Origin: SSSZ01 sp036732025
Lineage (GTDB): Bacteria; Pseudomonadota; Gammaproteobacteria; Burkholderiales; Rhodocyclaceae
Length of the DNA: 64,000 bases
Assembly: GCA_036732025.1 (NCBI GenBank)
Contig: DAINDE010000003.1
Span: 62,001-126,000, forward strand
Direction of reading: 5' to 3'
The notes below the pieces were generated by a model that had not been told where the DNA came from, did not search any database, and was given only the letters and a program-made list of their open reading frames with translations. Shown one piece after another: positions 39,898 to 49,148 of the stretch (positions are counted from its first letter, which is position 1; each line of letters starts with the position of its first letter). The position numbers were made by a program, and so were the translations under genes.

Positions 39898-41570
39898 GGG
39901 AATGAGCGTTCGATCACTAATCCATCATGCGGTGCGGCTGTAGCAGCCCAATCCCGCAAGGCCAAGTCAGATCGCTGGTCATTCAGATAACGCTGACCAC
40001 GCACCCAACTGATGACGCGGGGTTCTGCGATGGCTCCGTCCACCATCTTCAAGGCGTTCTCCGCCACCATGGCCACCGCGTAAGCAGCGGCAACAGTGGT
40101 GTAGCTCTGAAAACGGCTGCTGCAGCCAGGCTCCTGTCTGATCACGTCGTCGGGCCAATCCACAGCGCCGAGTTTTCCCATCAGATCTTCTGTGCCTTGA
40201 AACCAGGCCGCATCGGCTGGAAGGCTGCATACGTGGGCGGCAGCCACGTACGGTTCCATCCAGCCGATCAACAGGGGACAGGGATGCTGCCGGCGAGCTT
40301 GCTCCACTAGCCAGCGAACGTCGGGCTCGCCGGTCAAGTCCAGCACTAGGTCGATGCCTGCCAACGTATTGTTGCCGAGCCACTCATCCGCCGTCATGTC
40401 CATCGGGATTACGTGGGTCGCCGGATGACCGACGTTCACCCGCCGAGCAACCGCATCGGCCTTGGGTTGCCCAATGACATCCACACCGAGCAAATGCCGG
40501 CCTACATTGGCCGGAACGAGATCGTCTCTGTCGACCAGGGTGATCAATCCAACGCCCGCCTTGGCCAAGTGCTCAACCACTGGGCTGCCCAGTGCGCCGG
40601 CGCCTAGCACCAGGACATGTTGGGTTTGGCGGTGGGCTACTTCTGGATGCTGATCCCTTCCCACTGTCCATGCCGGGTCGAGGCGATTGACACCCAGAGG
40701 AAGCGGCGTCGAGAGCGGTGGATAAGTCTTCTTTCCTCTCTCCAGCTCAACCACTGTCGCTGGCCTGCCCGGCAGCAGGTAAGCAAATGCGCAAGTGGCA
40801 TGGCGCAGCAAAACGATCCGATGGACGCTGCCACCCCGCCGGCGCAAGGGGTGACGGAACGAAGCCCGCTGTGCGGGTCGAAGACGCCCTGTCAGCAGTT
40901 GGTCCAAATTGGACGCCGTGCGCGGCCAGGTCGCTGGTGTAAGCGGGTGAGAGAGGGGGATGTCGGCGATCAGCACGCGGATTAGCTGGGATGCCCTAGC
41001 CTCGCCGAGCGAGTTGATGATCCGGCCGGTGATCGGCATATCCCGATCGCCCGCAATGACGATCCGGCTGGGGAGCACCAGCAGCCCCTCCCGTACGAGC
41101 GGGCGAACGGGACATCCGTCGACCGTCCATACAGCACGAACCGGATCAGCGTGAGATCGAGCCTTCGCTACCTCGATGTACCAGTAATTCAGCGGCTCCG
41201 TTGAAAAGTCGCCGTCCAGGTTACCGGCCAACCAGGGACCCAGAAACTTCTCCTGGTAGGCAAGCAACAACAGCAGGGCACGGTCGTTAGCTGAGTAGCC
41301 GCATCCCGGTCCCGGATCGCCTTCGATGCACAGGGAGCCCGAATCCTCCACATGCGGGATTCGAAGCACGGCATCAGGCGACAGCATGATTTTCGCCACC
41401 GCACGGTCAGGAAAGCCGCGCGGCAGCACCAGCTCCCCCCATGCGAATTCACGGCCCCACGGAAATGCCGGTAGCTTCAGCCGGTATGCTGTAGCCCCAC
41501 GGGCTCGACTGAGCGGTTCAGGAAGCAGATCGGGAAAATCATGCTGCAGGCGGGATACGTCCAAACTCAT
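39894..41570 (-). CDS. cap2: CBASS Cap2-like E2-E1 fusion enzyme
   Basis: A 558-residue fusion. The N-terminal E2-like domain has a candidate catalytic Cys in DSGSLCIEGDPG (about residue 80). The C-terminal ThiF/E1 domain has the nucleotide loop LVLGAGALGSPVVEHLAKAG and the catalytic Cys in RQEPGCSSRFQS. Cap2 conjugates the CD-NTase C-terminus to a target, which primes cyclic nucleotide synthesis. It sits between the CD-NTase and cap3. Confidence 0.9.
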   Translation of the reverse strand: MSLDVSRLQHDFPDLLPEPLSRARGATAYRLKLPAFPWGREFAWGELVLPRGFPDRAVAKIMLSPDAVLRIPHVEDSGSLCIEGDPGPGCGYSANDRALLLLLAYQEKFLGPWLAGNLDGDFSTEPLNYWYIEVAKARSHADPVRAVWTVDGCPVRPLVREGLLVLPSRIVIAGDRDMPITGRIINSLGEARASQLIRVLIADIPLSHPLTPATWPRTASNLDQLLTGRLRPAQRASFRHPLRRRGGSVHRIVLLRHATCAFAYLLPGRPATVVELERGKKTYPPLSTPLPLGVNRLDPAWTVGRDQHPEVAHRQTQHVLVLGAGALGSPVVEHLAKAGVGLITLVDRDDLVPANVGRHLLGVDVIGQPKADAVARRVNVGHPATHVIPMDMTADEWLGNNTLAGIDLVLDLTGEPDVRWLVEQARRQHPCPLLIGWMEPYVAAAHVCSLPADAAWFQGTEDLMGKLGAVDWPDDVIRQEPGCSSRFQSYTTVAAAYAVAMVAENALKMVDGAIAEPRVISWVRGQRYLNDQRSDLALRDWAATAAPHDGLVIERSFP

Positions 41571-41582
41571 CAGGTGGCAGTA

Positions 41583-42884
41583 TCACGCGAGGCCCGTGGT
41601 TCTGGGAGGTGGGGGCGGAGGGCGGCGCGTCGGCTGCTGATTGCCCGAGCCTCCCGATCCGCCCGTTCCGCTCGATCCGCCGGAGCCGGAGGTATTGCCG
41701 CCGCATCCGAATACCGAGCGCACCCGCTCGCGAATTTCTTGCGGATCGGTGGCCGCCAGGATGGTGCGCATGTCGGCGGCCAGAATATCGCACCAGGTTT
41801 CGAACGCCTCGTATCGTTCTCCGTCATCTTGATTCCAGCGCTCCGCGAAGTTTTCCCCCTCCACGGTGGGGTTGTCGATGCGGTACTCGCCCTCGAGCTT
41901 GAGGACCATGCCAGGCAACAGATCGGCGAGGTCGACCAATAGCTCGACGGGGTGGCTGTAAGTCCGTCGGAGGTCCGCAAGCCCAGCGTAACAGGATGTC
42001 AGCAGCGTAACGATGATGATGGAAATGGGCTTGAAATCCTTGTCGATCTTCTGGCGGAAGACACACATGTCCCGGTGCCGCTTGAAGAGTCGGATCGCGA
42101 CCTTGAGCGTGTCGGTGATTTCGACGTCCTGGTCCGGAACGGGCTCGATGCCGAGGGACTTATCGAGGGCAGTGGCCGACTCGAGGGCGACAAAGCGAAT
42201 CAACTGAAGCTGGGCGATGTCGTTTACCCACTTCGTCATTCCCTCCGGGTTGGACGTCTTCCATTGGTGGGTCTTATTGTCGACCACCGCAAGGGCCGTG
42301 CTGCGATATTGCTCAACAGGAATGTATCGGCGGGCCACAGCTTCGCGTTCTACCGTTGGCACCGTATCCATGGGAACGGAAGGAGTGAACTCGAGGTAGA
42401 ACGGTTCGCCGGGGAAGTCGATGTTCCAGCAGCGGTTCTTGCGAGTTGGCGAAAGGGGCTCCAACGCCTTGCCTACCTCGTCGAAGAAGGCGATGGGATC
42501 GCGGGCTGCGATGCGGTTCAAATCGACCTGGCAAACAGCATCGACGTCGAATTTTGAGCGGTCGGGGGACCGGATCAATGTCTGGGTGCCGGCGGAGCCT
42601 TGCGGCAGAACCTTGATCGCATCGTCCGGCCATTTCAGCTTACTTACTAGGCGACGCGCTACCGAGTGGTAAGCCTCTGCCGCGTCGTCAATTTGCTCCT
42701 GCGGCACCGTAATGTGCTGATTGACGTAGTTCAGTTCCCGAGCCCACGGCCCCAGCGCCTGTACCTGGTCGTGATAGCTGTCGAGGGCGATACCTTTGCT
42801 GAGAGACGCCACGGCTTCCACCAGCCGTACGCGACGATTCCGTTCGGCGTTCAGGACGAGATTGGCATTTTTCGAGGGTGGCAT
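41583..42884 (-). CDS. CBASS CD-NTase (cGAS/DncV-like nucleotidyltransferase)
   Basis: A 433-residue enzyme with the polymerase-beta-type active site: GSAGTQT then KFDVDAV (the DxD pair), and a probable third acidic residue in FYLEFTPSV. It makes a cyclic oligonucleotide signal on phage infection. The C-terminus is a Gly/Ser-rich then Pro-rich tail ending TTGLA, suitable for exposure to Cap2. Start at MPPSKNANLVL, 11 bases after cap5 with AAGGAT upstream. The nucleotide product cannot be told from sequence. Confidence 0.9.
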   Translation of the reverse strand: MPPSKNANLVLNAERNRRVRLVEAVASLSKGIALDSYHDQVQALGPWARELNYVNQHITVPQEQIDDAAEAYHSVARRLVSKLKWPDDAIKVLPQGSAGTQTLIRSPDRSKFDVDAVCQVDLNRIAARDPIAFFDEVGKALEPLSPTRKNRCWNIDFPGEPFYLEFTPSVPMDTVPTVEREAVARRYIPVEQYRSTALAVVDNKTHQWKTSNPEGMTKWVNDIAQLQLIRFVALESATALDKSLGIEPVPDQDVEITDTLKVAIRLFKRHRDMCVFRQKIDKDFKPISIIIVTLLTSCYAGLADLRRTYSHPVELLVDLADLLPGMVLKLEGEYRIDNPTVEGENFAERWNQDDGERYEAFETWCDILAADMRTILAATDPQEIRERVRSVFGCGGNTSGSGGSSGTGGSGGSGNQQPTRRPPPPPPRTTGLA

Positions 42885-42894
42885 GACAAGATCC

Positions 42895-44496
42895 TTAACG
42901 GATGGCAATGTGATAGGACTGGGAGCCATCCGAGGCGCTTACCTCGTGGCCACTGATGGAAAATGCCGGCACGAATTTATCTTCGCGACTGGCACGGTCG
43001 TAAATCGTGTACAGGGGATGGTGACCCGCCTGCAGCATCTGGCCGAACCGGAAAACGGTGCTGGCTGGGCTGATCGCGATCAAGTTGACCTTGCGCACCC
43101 GCATCACGTCCTGAACGTGGTTGATTACCCGCCTGGCCGTTTGGGTGAACTGATCGAGGTCTTTCGGGTGCGCTATGCAGTCGAAGCTCGGACTGGGGGT
43201 ACTGACGCGGATCCATGGCAGTTGCCCGTCGGCGACCTTGGACGCCAGTTCTATCGGCATCGCGTGTTCGTCCATAGTGGCCGTGAGTTCGAGCGTTACC
43301 AGGACCTCATCAGTCCGGTCGTTGCTAAGTCCCTCCACATTGAAGGTGCCGGTCGGCTTGGGGATTGCGCTCTTCTCCCAGGCCCAGATACGGCGATCTC
43401 GCTGGTATTGGAAAACCTGGATGCTGCGTGCCTCTCCCATGAGGCGGCCGGCCAGTACCATCGTGGCGTTGTGATGGAGCGGGAATACCGCAAACTCGCC
43501 CGTGTCGGACTCGCCGGGGCCGTTGAACCTGGTTACCAACTCGCGGATTTGGTTCTCATGCTCCCGCAGGTAGTTTGGCCAGAATCCGGGTGAATTCCGG
43601 TCGTCGCGCTGAGAGGTGCGCCGGACATAATGCGCCACTCCAGGCAGCATGGCCCGGTCCATTGCCAAGATGGCCTCGATGAATTCGGACTCGTGGAAAC
43701 AGGTGGGGACATTCGCCAAGTTGGCGTGAAGCGTCATCGCCTTGGCGCGCGGAAATCGCATCGAATCCATGTAGCCCCTGACCATATCCCGATGGGTCTG
43801 GCGCATTTCAACCAGTGCCGGCTCGTCATATACATCGGGAGCAAAAGAGTCGATGAGGCGATGATGCGCATCGCACATCAGCATGATGTTGTCCGGGGTG
43901 TCGGAAAGCGGATGCGACCTCTGTTGGCAGCCTCGAGGCCCCTGCGGGTCCGATGCGACGATATGGGCGAGGTAGCCGACCCGGGCCGGCTGGCTGTACA
44001 GCGGGATGTTCGAAAGGTCCTCAGCGCATCCTGTAAACATGCAGCGGCCGCCCGCATCAGCCCAGACCTTTTGCGCGGTCCTGGCCGTAATCGCCGGGCC
44101 TCGACCGCTGACGCGGCCAAGCATTTCCTGGCGCGTGTCGATGAGGTCTGCTATTTCGTCCTCGGATGCCACCGGAGCAAACGTCCAGGAAGGATCGGCA
44201 ACGCCGGCCGGAGTCAGCGCGGCTTGCGGCAATTCCAGGCGCTGCAGGCGGTTGCTGCGGGCAAGCTTCTTCAGGGCCGTCTTCGATTTGCTTTCTGGGT
44301 CAGATGGAAACAGGATGAGCGACGGATCGCTGCAGTCGACGACTTTGCATACAAAGCCGGCGTGGAGATATCCGACCGTACGCTTGCGCTTGAGACAGTC
44401 ATTTAGCCAGTCGGCCAGGGTCTTATCGTCCAGATGTTGAGGGGTAGGCGGAGTACTGGGAAGTGCCGCCGCCGTTGAAGGGCTGTTTTGACTCAT
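42895..44496 (-). CDS. cap5: CBASS effector Cap5-like HNH-SAVED nuclease
   Basis: A 533-residue protein. After a variable N-terminus comes an HNH nuclease region (CMFTGCAEDL, YLAHIVASDPQGPRG, NIMLMCDAHHRLID, about residues 150-215). A SAVED sensor domain fills the C-terminal half (VNLIAISPASTVFRFGQML near residues 470-490). Cap5 is activated by the cyclic nucleotide and degrades DNA, killing the infected cell. First gene of the four-gene minus-strand operon. Confidence 0.88.
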   Translation of the reverse strand: MSQNSPSTAAALPSTPPTPQHLDDKTLADWLNDCLKRKRTVGYLHAGFVCKVVDCSDPSLILFPSDPESKSKTALKKLARSNRLQRLELPQAALTPAGVADPSWTFAPVASEDEIADLIDTRQEMLGRVSGRGPAITARTAQKVWADAGGRCMFTGCAEDLSNIPLYSQPARVGYLAHIVASDPQGPRGCQQRSHPLSDTPDNIMLMCDAHHRLIDSFAPDVYDEPALVEMRQTHRDMVRGYMDSMRFPRAKAMTLHANLANVPTCFHESEFIEAILAMDRAMLPGVAHYVRRTSQRDDRNSPGFWPNYLREHENQIRELVTRFNGPGESDTGEFAVFPLHHNATMVLAGRLMGEARSIQVFQYQRDRRIWAWEKSAIPKPTGTFNVEGLSNDRTDEVLVTLELTATMDEHAMPIELASKVADGQLPWIRVSTPSPSFDCIAHPKDLDQFTQTARRVINHVQDVMRVRKVNLIAISPASTVFRFGQMLQAGHHPLYTIYDRASREDKFVPAFSISGHEVSASDGSQSYHIAIR

Positions 44497-44703
44497 GGTT
44501 ATTGTTGGTTCTTATCGTGATGCGGCATGGCCGCAGGTTGGTGTGAGTCATGTACATGGGGACGGAAAAGACCATTTCAATGCCGTGGATATACATTGTT
44601 GTCGGAGGCAGTGCTTTCCAGAATTCCAGCCAAACGGTTTGTTGGTTTAAGAGTGCTGGAAGTACTGATTCTGCCGATGGAGCGCCCTATAATAGAGGTG
44701 AAG

Positions 44704-46143
44704 TTAGACGACCAAGTTGTTGCGTTGCTCAAGCGTCGGCGGGCCGATCTTCTGGCCGGGCGCATCTTGCCGCGACGGCCCTTGTCCCTGTGAATGTGCG
44801 ATACGTGTTCGTCTACGGCGAGGCGCAGCGGCCTTTCCCTTCGATCGGCTACTCTCTTGAGTCGGATCGGCCGCTGCGTCGTTGGGAAGGTGTTTCGTCA
44901 GGTGCGCCAGGTGGTCGCCAAGCAGGCGCCAAGCCTCTCGCATCTCGGTTTCGTAGGTGTGCCGCTGATAAATTCTCTTCATGCGATTTTCTTCGACATG
45001 ATTCAAGCATCGCTCCGCGACCTCGGGTAATACACCCAAGCGAGTCATCATGGTGGCTCCAGTCCTGCGCAAGTCATGCGGCCCCCATTTGCCGCCCGGC
45101 AAGGTCAGTGTTGCAAGCGATTTGCTGCGCCGCTTCATCGGCTCGCTAGCCCGTTGCCGGTCGCCAAGTTGCTTGGTGATCGTTTTACTGGAGACAGCTT
45201 TCTTGCCATCGCGGCTAGGGTAAACCCACGTCCCTTCGCTGTTGAATTCCTTTATCTTACGGAACTGCTTCACGGCAAAATCCGACAAATAGACGTTGTG
45301 GTGCTTGCCGTTCTTGGTGTCAGGGATGCGCCACAAATGGTTGTCGAGATCGATGTCTGACCACCGTGCGCTCAGTAATTCTCCAATCCGACAAAGTGTC
45401 GAAAAGGCAATCCAGACGGCGGCCTGCGTGGTCGGCATCAGCCCCGCATGTGGTAGTTGTTGGCATAGCACCCCGATTTCCGCTTCGCTCAGTACTCGAT
45501 CGCGCTCGACGTCCGGACCGCCGATTTTGACCTTGCGAATGCTGGCGGTGGGGTCCGCTGCAATGAAGTCGCGATCGACGGCAAAGCGGAACATTTGTCG
45601 CATCAGCGAAAAGATGACCTTTGCCATCCTGTTGACGCCGCGGGCGAGGAGCGGGTCGGTCACCGACGTGATGTCTCCCTTCTTGACCTCTTCCACGGCA
45701 AGAGAACCAAGCTTTGGGAGGACATCCTTTTCAAACATGCGGCGGATTTCCTTCCCGCCATCCTTGCGGCGCACAAGATCCACTTCGGCCCATCGATCGA
45801 AGAGGTCCTTCACTGTTTGACGTGTCTGGGCCGCCTCCAGGATTTTGCGCTGGGCCTCCTGTTCGGCTTGACGTAGCTTGCGCTGCACTTGGGGGTCGAT
45901 CTGTTGTTTGATCGATTCCCGTGCCTTGGCGGCCTCACTGCGTGCTGCAGCCAGCGGCACGGCCTCCAGGCTGCCAAGCCCCAGTTTTCTGCGGTTCCCC
46001 GCAAATGTATAGACGAGCAGCCAGTCCTTCGCACCCGTTGGGCGCACTCGCAGGAAGAGGCCGCCACCATCGGCCAGCAGGTACTCTCGCTCCAGAGGCT
46101 TGGAGTTCCGGACTTCCTTGTCGCTGAGTTCGTGCAGAGCCAT
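44704..46143 (-). CDS. P4-type island integrase
   Basis: A 479-residue tyrosine recombinase with the N-terminal arm-binding DUF4102 domain (LSDKEVRNSKPLEREYLLADGGGLFLRV) and a catalytic domain: Arg in LCRIGELLSARW, GPHDLRRTGATMM (HxxR), and NHVEENRMKRIYQRHTY (His and Tyr). This subfamily integrates islands at tRNA 3' ends. A tRNA 3' fragment lies about 190 bases from its start, so this is the probable island integrase. Confidence 0.93.
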   Translation of the reverse strand: MALHELSDKEVRNSKPLEREYLLADGGGLFLRVRPTGAKDWLLVYTFAGNRRKLGLGSLEAVPLAAARSEAAKARESIKQQIDPQVQRKLRQAEQEAQRKILEAAQTRQTVKDLFDRWAEVDLVRRKDGGKEIRRMFEKDVLPKLGSLAVEEVKKGDITSVTDPLLARGVNRMAKVIFSLMRQMFRFAVDRDFIAADPTASIRKVKIGGPDVERDRVLSEAEIGVLCQQLPHAGLMPTTQAAVWIAFSTLCRIGELLSARWSDIDLDNHLWRIPDTKNGKHHNVYLSDFAVKQFRKIKEFNSEGTWVYPSRDGKKAVSSKTITKQLGDRQRASEPMKRRSKSLATLTLPGGKWGPHDLRRTGATMMTRLGVLPEVAERCLNHVEENRMKRIYQRHTYETEMREAWRLLGDHLAHLTKHLPNDAAADPTQESSRSKGKAAAPRRRRTRIAHSQGQGPSRQDAPGQKIGPPTLEQRNNLVV

Positions 46144-46335
46144 GGGGGCACCTCGACAATGCTAAATGAGTAAAACCGGGGGAACGATTGGGGGAACACT
46201 TAGCGTGCGCTTTGATGGTATACTATGACACGTCATGAAGTTGTTCAAACTGAATAATCGTTTGTAAACAACGTGGTGTTTGGATCTTGTGGGGCGCGAT
46301 GAGACCGGGTGAAACGTCGCTTCACGTTTATGGGG

Positions 46336-46374
46336 TGCAAGGGGTCGCGAGTTCGAATCCCGCCGCCCCGACCA
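46336..46374 (+). other. 3' tRNA-Pro fragment, island attachment site
   Basis: The sequence has the 3' part of an anticodon stem (GCAAG), a variable loop and a T-arm containing GAGTTCGAATC. It ends in an acceptor strand CGCCCCG with ACCA. It resembles the 3' half of a betaproteobacterial proline tRNA. The bases upstream do not form D or anticodon arms, so the gene is not complete here. This is the pattern of an att copy at an island end; the complete tRNA is expected at the other end, outside the window. Confidence 0.75.
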
Positions 46375-46385
46375 TTTTTCAAAAC

Positions 46386-46408
46386 AACCGGCCTCGGCCG
46401 GTTTTTTT
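46386..46408 (+). terminator. Rho-independent terminator of the tRNA
   Basis: Perfect 8-bp stem AACCGGCC-TC-GGCCGGTT followed by a run of T. It sits 12 bases after the tRNA CCA, consistent with the original tRNA terminator having been left on the chromosomal side of the insertion. Confidence 0.85.
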
Positions 46409-46498
46409 GATTCTGCGGATTTATTATTGGGAAATTACCCTTGTAAATACCGCCGCGCCAAATTAAATTATTTCCGTTCTTTCATTACGGAGGTAATC

Positions 46499-46816
46499 AT
46501 GGATATCAGCACTCTTTCCGTTGCCCAATTGCGCGAATTGCAGCAGCAGATTCCGGCTGAAATAAAACGCCGCGAAGCCCAGGAAAAGGTAAATATCCTG
46601 AATGAGGTCAAGGCTTTCGCCAAGGCGAAAGGTTACTCCCTCGACGATCTGATGGGCAAGGAAACCAAGGCTCCCAAGGCCGCCCGGACCGCCGTCAAGG
46701 TCAAGTATCGCCACCCCAAGGATGCCAGCCTGCAATGGACCGGGCGCGGTCGCAAACCGAAGTGGGTGGAAGCCTGGCTGGCCGGCGGCGGCAAGATCGA
46801 AGCCCTTGCCATCTGA
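46499..46816 (+). CDS. H-NS family nucleoid-associated protein
   Basis: A 105-residue protein starting MDISTLSVAQLRELQQQIPA after GGAGG. It has an N-terminal coiled coil (residues about 8-45) and a C-terminal DNA-binding motif YRHPKDASLQWTGRGRKPKW (about residues 73-92), the H-NS/MvaT-like TWTGxGRxP loop. It should silence AT-rich DNA. Being next to the island junction may be coincidence. Confidence 0.9.
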   Translation: MDISTLSVAQLRELQQQIPAEIKRREAQEKVNILNEVKAFAKAKGYSLDDLMGKETKAPKAARTAVKVKYRHPKDASLQWTGRGRKPKWVEAWLAGGGKIEALAI

Positions 46817-46825
46817 TATTCGAAT

Positions 46826-47566
46826 ATGCGCATTCTGCTCAGCAACGACGATGGTTATTTCGCCCCCGGATTATCGGCGCTGGCGGAAGCGCTAAAAGAT
46901 CTCGCGGAAATTGTCGTCGTCGCCCCGGAAAGGAATCGCAGCGGCGCCAGCAATTCCCTCACCCTCGATCGCCCTCTGTCGCTGAAGACGGCGGAAAATG
47001 GTTTTTATTACGTCACCGGCACGCCGACGGATTGCGTCCACCTGGCGGTCACCGGCATGCTCGATCCGCTGCCGGACATGATCGTTTCCGGCATCAATCT
47101 CGGCGCCAACATGGGGGACGACACCATTTATTCCGGCACCGTGGCGGCGGCGACCGAGGGATTTCTGCTCGGGATACCGTCCATGGCGGTATCCCTCACC
47201 AGTTTTTCCGGCAAGCACTTCGACACGGCCGGCCGGGTGGCCAGGGAGCTGGTGGAGCGTTTCATCAAGAAGCCGGTGGATCAGCCGGTGCTGCTCAATG
47301 TCAATGTGCCGGATGTGCCCTACGAAGCCCTTGCCGGCATCGAGGTGACGCGCCTGGGCAAACGGCACAAGGCCGAACCGGTGGTCAAGATGCTGTCTCC
47401 CCGCAACGAGACTGTGTATTGGATCGGGGCCGCCGGCGAGGCGAGGGAGGCGGGACCGGGTACGGATTTCAATGCCGTCGAGCGTGGCGCGGTGTCGGTG
47501 ACCCCCTTGCAGATCGACCTGACCCATGTGGCGCAACTGCCGCATATTCGCGACTGGATGGCCTGA
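46826..47566 (+). CDS. surE: 5'/3'-nucleotidase SurE
   Basis: A 246-residue SurE with the metal-binding start MRILLSNDDGYFAPGL, APERNRSGASNSLT, and VSGINLGANMGDDTIYSGTV. It hydrolyses nucleoside monophosphates. First gene of the surE-pcm-nlpD-rpoS cluster. Confidence 0.96.
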   Translation: MRILLSNDDGYFAPGLSALAEALKDLAEIVVVAPERNRSGASNSLTLDRPLSLKTAENGFYYVTGTPTDCVHLAVTGMLDPLPDMIVSGINLGANMGDDTIYSGTVAAATEGFLLGIPSMAVSLTSFSGKHFDTAGRVARELVERFIKKPVDQPVLLNVNVPDVPYEALAGIEVTRLGKRHKAEPVVKMLSPRNETVYWIGAAGEAREAGPGTDFNAVERGAVSVTPLQIDLTHVAQLPHIRDWMA

Positions 47567-47568
47567 CG

Positions 47569-48225
47569 GTGCGTAGCCTGACCGGCATTGGCATGACCTC
47601 CCAGCGCACCCGGGCGCGGATGATCGAGCGCCTGCGGGAGCAGGGCATCCGCAACGAGGCTGTCCTTGCCGCCATGGCTGCGGTTCCTCGCCATATCTTC
47701 GTCGAGGAAGCCCTGGCTTCCCGCGCCTACGAGGATACCGCGCTGCCCCTGGGCATGGGCCAGACCATCTCCCAGCCCTATGTGGTGGCCCGGATGATCG
47801 AGGTGCTCCTGAACGGCCGCCAGTCACTGGGCAAGACCCTGGAGGTGGGGGCGGGCTGTGGCTACCAGGCGGCGGTACTCGGCCAGCTCACCAAGGAAGT
47901 CTATGCCATCGAGCGGCTGGCGCCGCTGCTCGACAAGGCCAAGGCCAACATGCGCCAGTTGCAGCAGTTCAACGTGCGCCTGAAGCACGCCGACGGCCAG
48001 CTCGGCCTGCCGGAGGCGGCGCCCTTCGACAGCATCATCGTCGCTGCCGCGGCCGCCCGGGTGCCACCGGCGCTGCTCCAGCAACTGGCCGAAGGCGGGC
48101 GCCTGATCTTGCCAGTCGGTACCGGTGAACAGTATCTTAGCTTCATCGAGCACACTCCCCAGGGATTCGTCGAGACGCGGCTGGATGCCGTGCGCTTCGT
48201 TCCCTTGCTGACAGGAACCCAATGA
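47569..48225 (+). CDS. pcm: Protein-L-isoaspartate O-methyltransferase
   Basis: A 218-residue enzyme. GTG at 47569 was chosen, three bases after surE, because related proteins carry a few residues before IGMTSQRTRARMIERLREQG; ATG 47593 is the alternative. SAM-binding region: LEVGAGCGYQAAVL. It repairs isoaspartyl residues. The stop overlaps nlpD. Confidence 0.93.
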   Translation: MRSLTGIGMTSQRTRARMIERLREQGIRNEAVLAAMAAVPRHIFVEEALASRAYEDTALPLGMGQTISQPYVVARMIEVLLNGRQSLGKTLEVGAGCGYQAAVLGQLTKEVYAIERLAPLLDKAKANMRQLQQFNVRLKHADGQLGLPEAAPFDSIIVAAAAARVPPALLQQLAEGGRLILPVGTGEQYLSFIEHTPQGFVETRLDAVRFVPLLTGTQ

Positions 48226-49148
48226 TTCGAATCATCGCAGTCGTCGTCCCGGCCCTGTTGCTGGCGGGGTGTTTTGCCCAGTCGCCGGCGCCGGCGGAGG
48301 ACCGTTCGCCGCCAGTTTCCTCCCGGGGTGCCGCGCCGGCGGCGGCGCCGGCCGGCCCCGGCTACTACACCGTCAAACGGGGAGATACCCTGTATCGCAT
48401 TGCCCTGGAGCAGGGACAGGATTATCGGGATATCGTGGCCTGGAACAACATCGCCAACCCCGCTGCCATCAAGGAGGGCCAGGTGTTGCGCGTGGCGCCG
48501 CCGGGGGCGGTCGATGCCGGCGGCGGTGCCGTGGCCAAGCCCATCGCGGCGGCAGGCGGGGTGGAAAGCCGCTCCCTCGACAAGGGACCGGCAGCGGTGC
48601 CGGAAAGCGGTGGCGCGGTGCGCCGCGAGCCGCGGGTCAACAAGGAAGCATATTCGGACGAAGCCTATGCCCGCCTCGGTCGTGGCGATGCGCCGCCGGC
48701 CAAGCCGGTCGAGGCGAAGCCGGCAGAACCCAGGCCGGCCGAGGCGAAGCCCGAGGTGGCGGCTGCGGCAGGCGGTGCCGAGGACGGCGCCTGGCTGTGG
48801 CCCACCTCCGGCAAGGTCATTGCCGGCTACAGCGACAACGGCAGCAAGGGCATCGATATCGCCGGCAAGGCCGGCGACCCGGTGCTGGCCGCGGCGGAAG
48901 GCAAGGTGCTCTACGCCGGCAATGCGATCAAGGGTTATGGCAACCTGGTGATCATCGGCCACGCCGGCGGGCTGAATTCCGTCTATGCCCACAACCGCAA
49001 GATTCTCGTCGCCGAAAAGCAGCAGGTGAGCAAGGGCCAGAAGATCGCCGAAATGGGTAACAGCGACAGCGACACCGTCAAGCTTCATTTTGAAATCCGC
49101 CGCCAGGGCCGCCCGGTGGATCCCCTGGGTTACCTTCCCAAGCGATGA
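48222..49148 (+). CDS. nlpD: NlpD murein-hydrolase activator lipoprotein
   Basis: A 308-residue lipoprotein (lipobox LLLAGCFA). A LysM domain (YYTVKRGDTLYRIALEQGQD, about residues 47-90) is followed by an Ala/Pro-rich linker and a C-terminal M23 domain (GIDIAGKAGDPVLAAAEGKV). The M23 catalytic residues look incomplete, fitting an activator of amidase AmiC rather than an enzyme. It overlaps rpoS. Confidence 0.93.
   Translation: MIRIIAVVVPALLLAGCFAQSPAPAEDRSPPVSSRGAAPAAAPAGPGYYTVKRGDTLYRIALEQGQDYRDIVAWNNIANPAAIKEGQVLRVAPPGAVDAGGGAVAKPIAAAGGVESRSLDKGPAAVPESGGAVRREPRVNKEAYSDEAYARLGRGDAPPAKPVEAKPAEPRPAEAKPEVAAAAGGAEDGAWLWPTSGKVIAGYSDNGSKGIDIAGKAGDPVLAAAEGKVLYAGNAIKGYGNLVIIGHAGGLNSVYAHNRKILVAEKQQVSKGQKIAEMGNSDSDTVKLHFEIRRQGRPVDPLGYLPKR

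Larger units (their letters stand above)
1..46374. mobile_element. Composite genomic island / decayed ICE, right part
   Basis: The right boundary is a P4-type integrase next to a 3' tRNA fragment; to its right the gene order becomes ordinary core genome. Inside are ICE-type genes (radC, ParB-like, N-6 methylase piece, tyrosine recombinase), metal resistance operons, a mercury transposon, an IS4 element, hipBA and CBASS. No conjugation (type IV secretion), relaxase or coupling-protein gene is visible, so mobility cannot be claimed from this window. The left end lies outside. That the whole 46 kb is one inserted unit is an inference from the single tRNA junction. Confidence 0.75.

Noticed and set aside
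46292..46374. A complete tRNA or tmRNA gene at the island junction
   Set aside because: The 3' half fits a tRNA, but the 5' part has no D-arm and the only hairpin in the anticodon position lacks U33. The start does not match tmRNA either. It is better explained as a 3' fragment at an attachment site.
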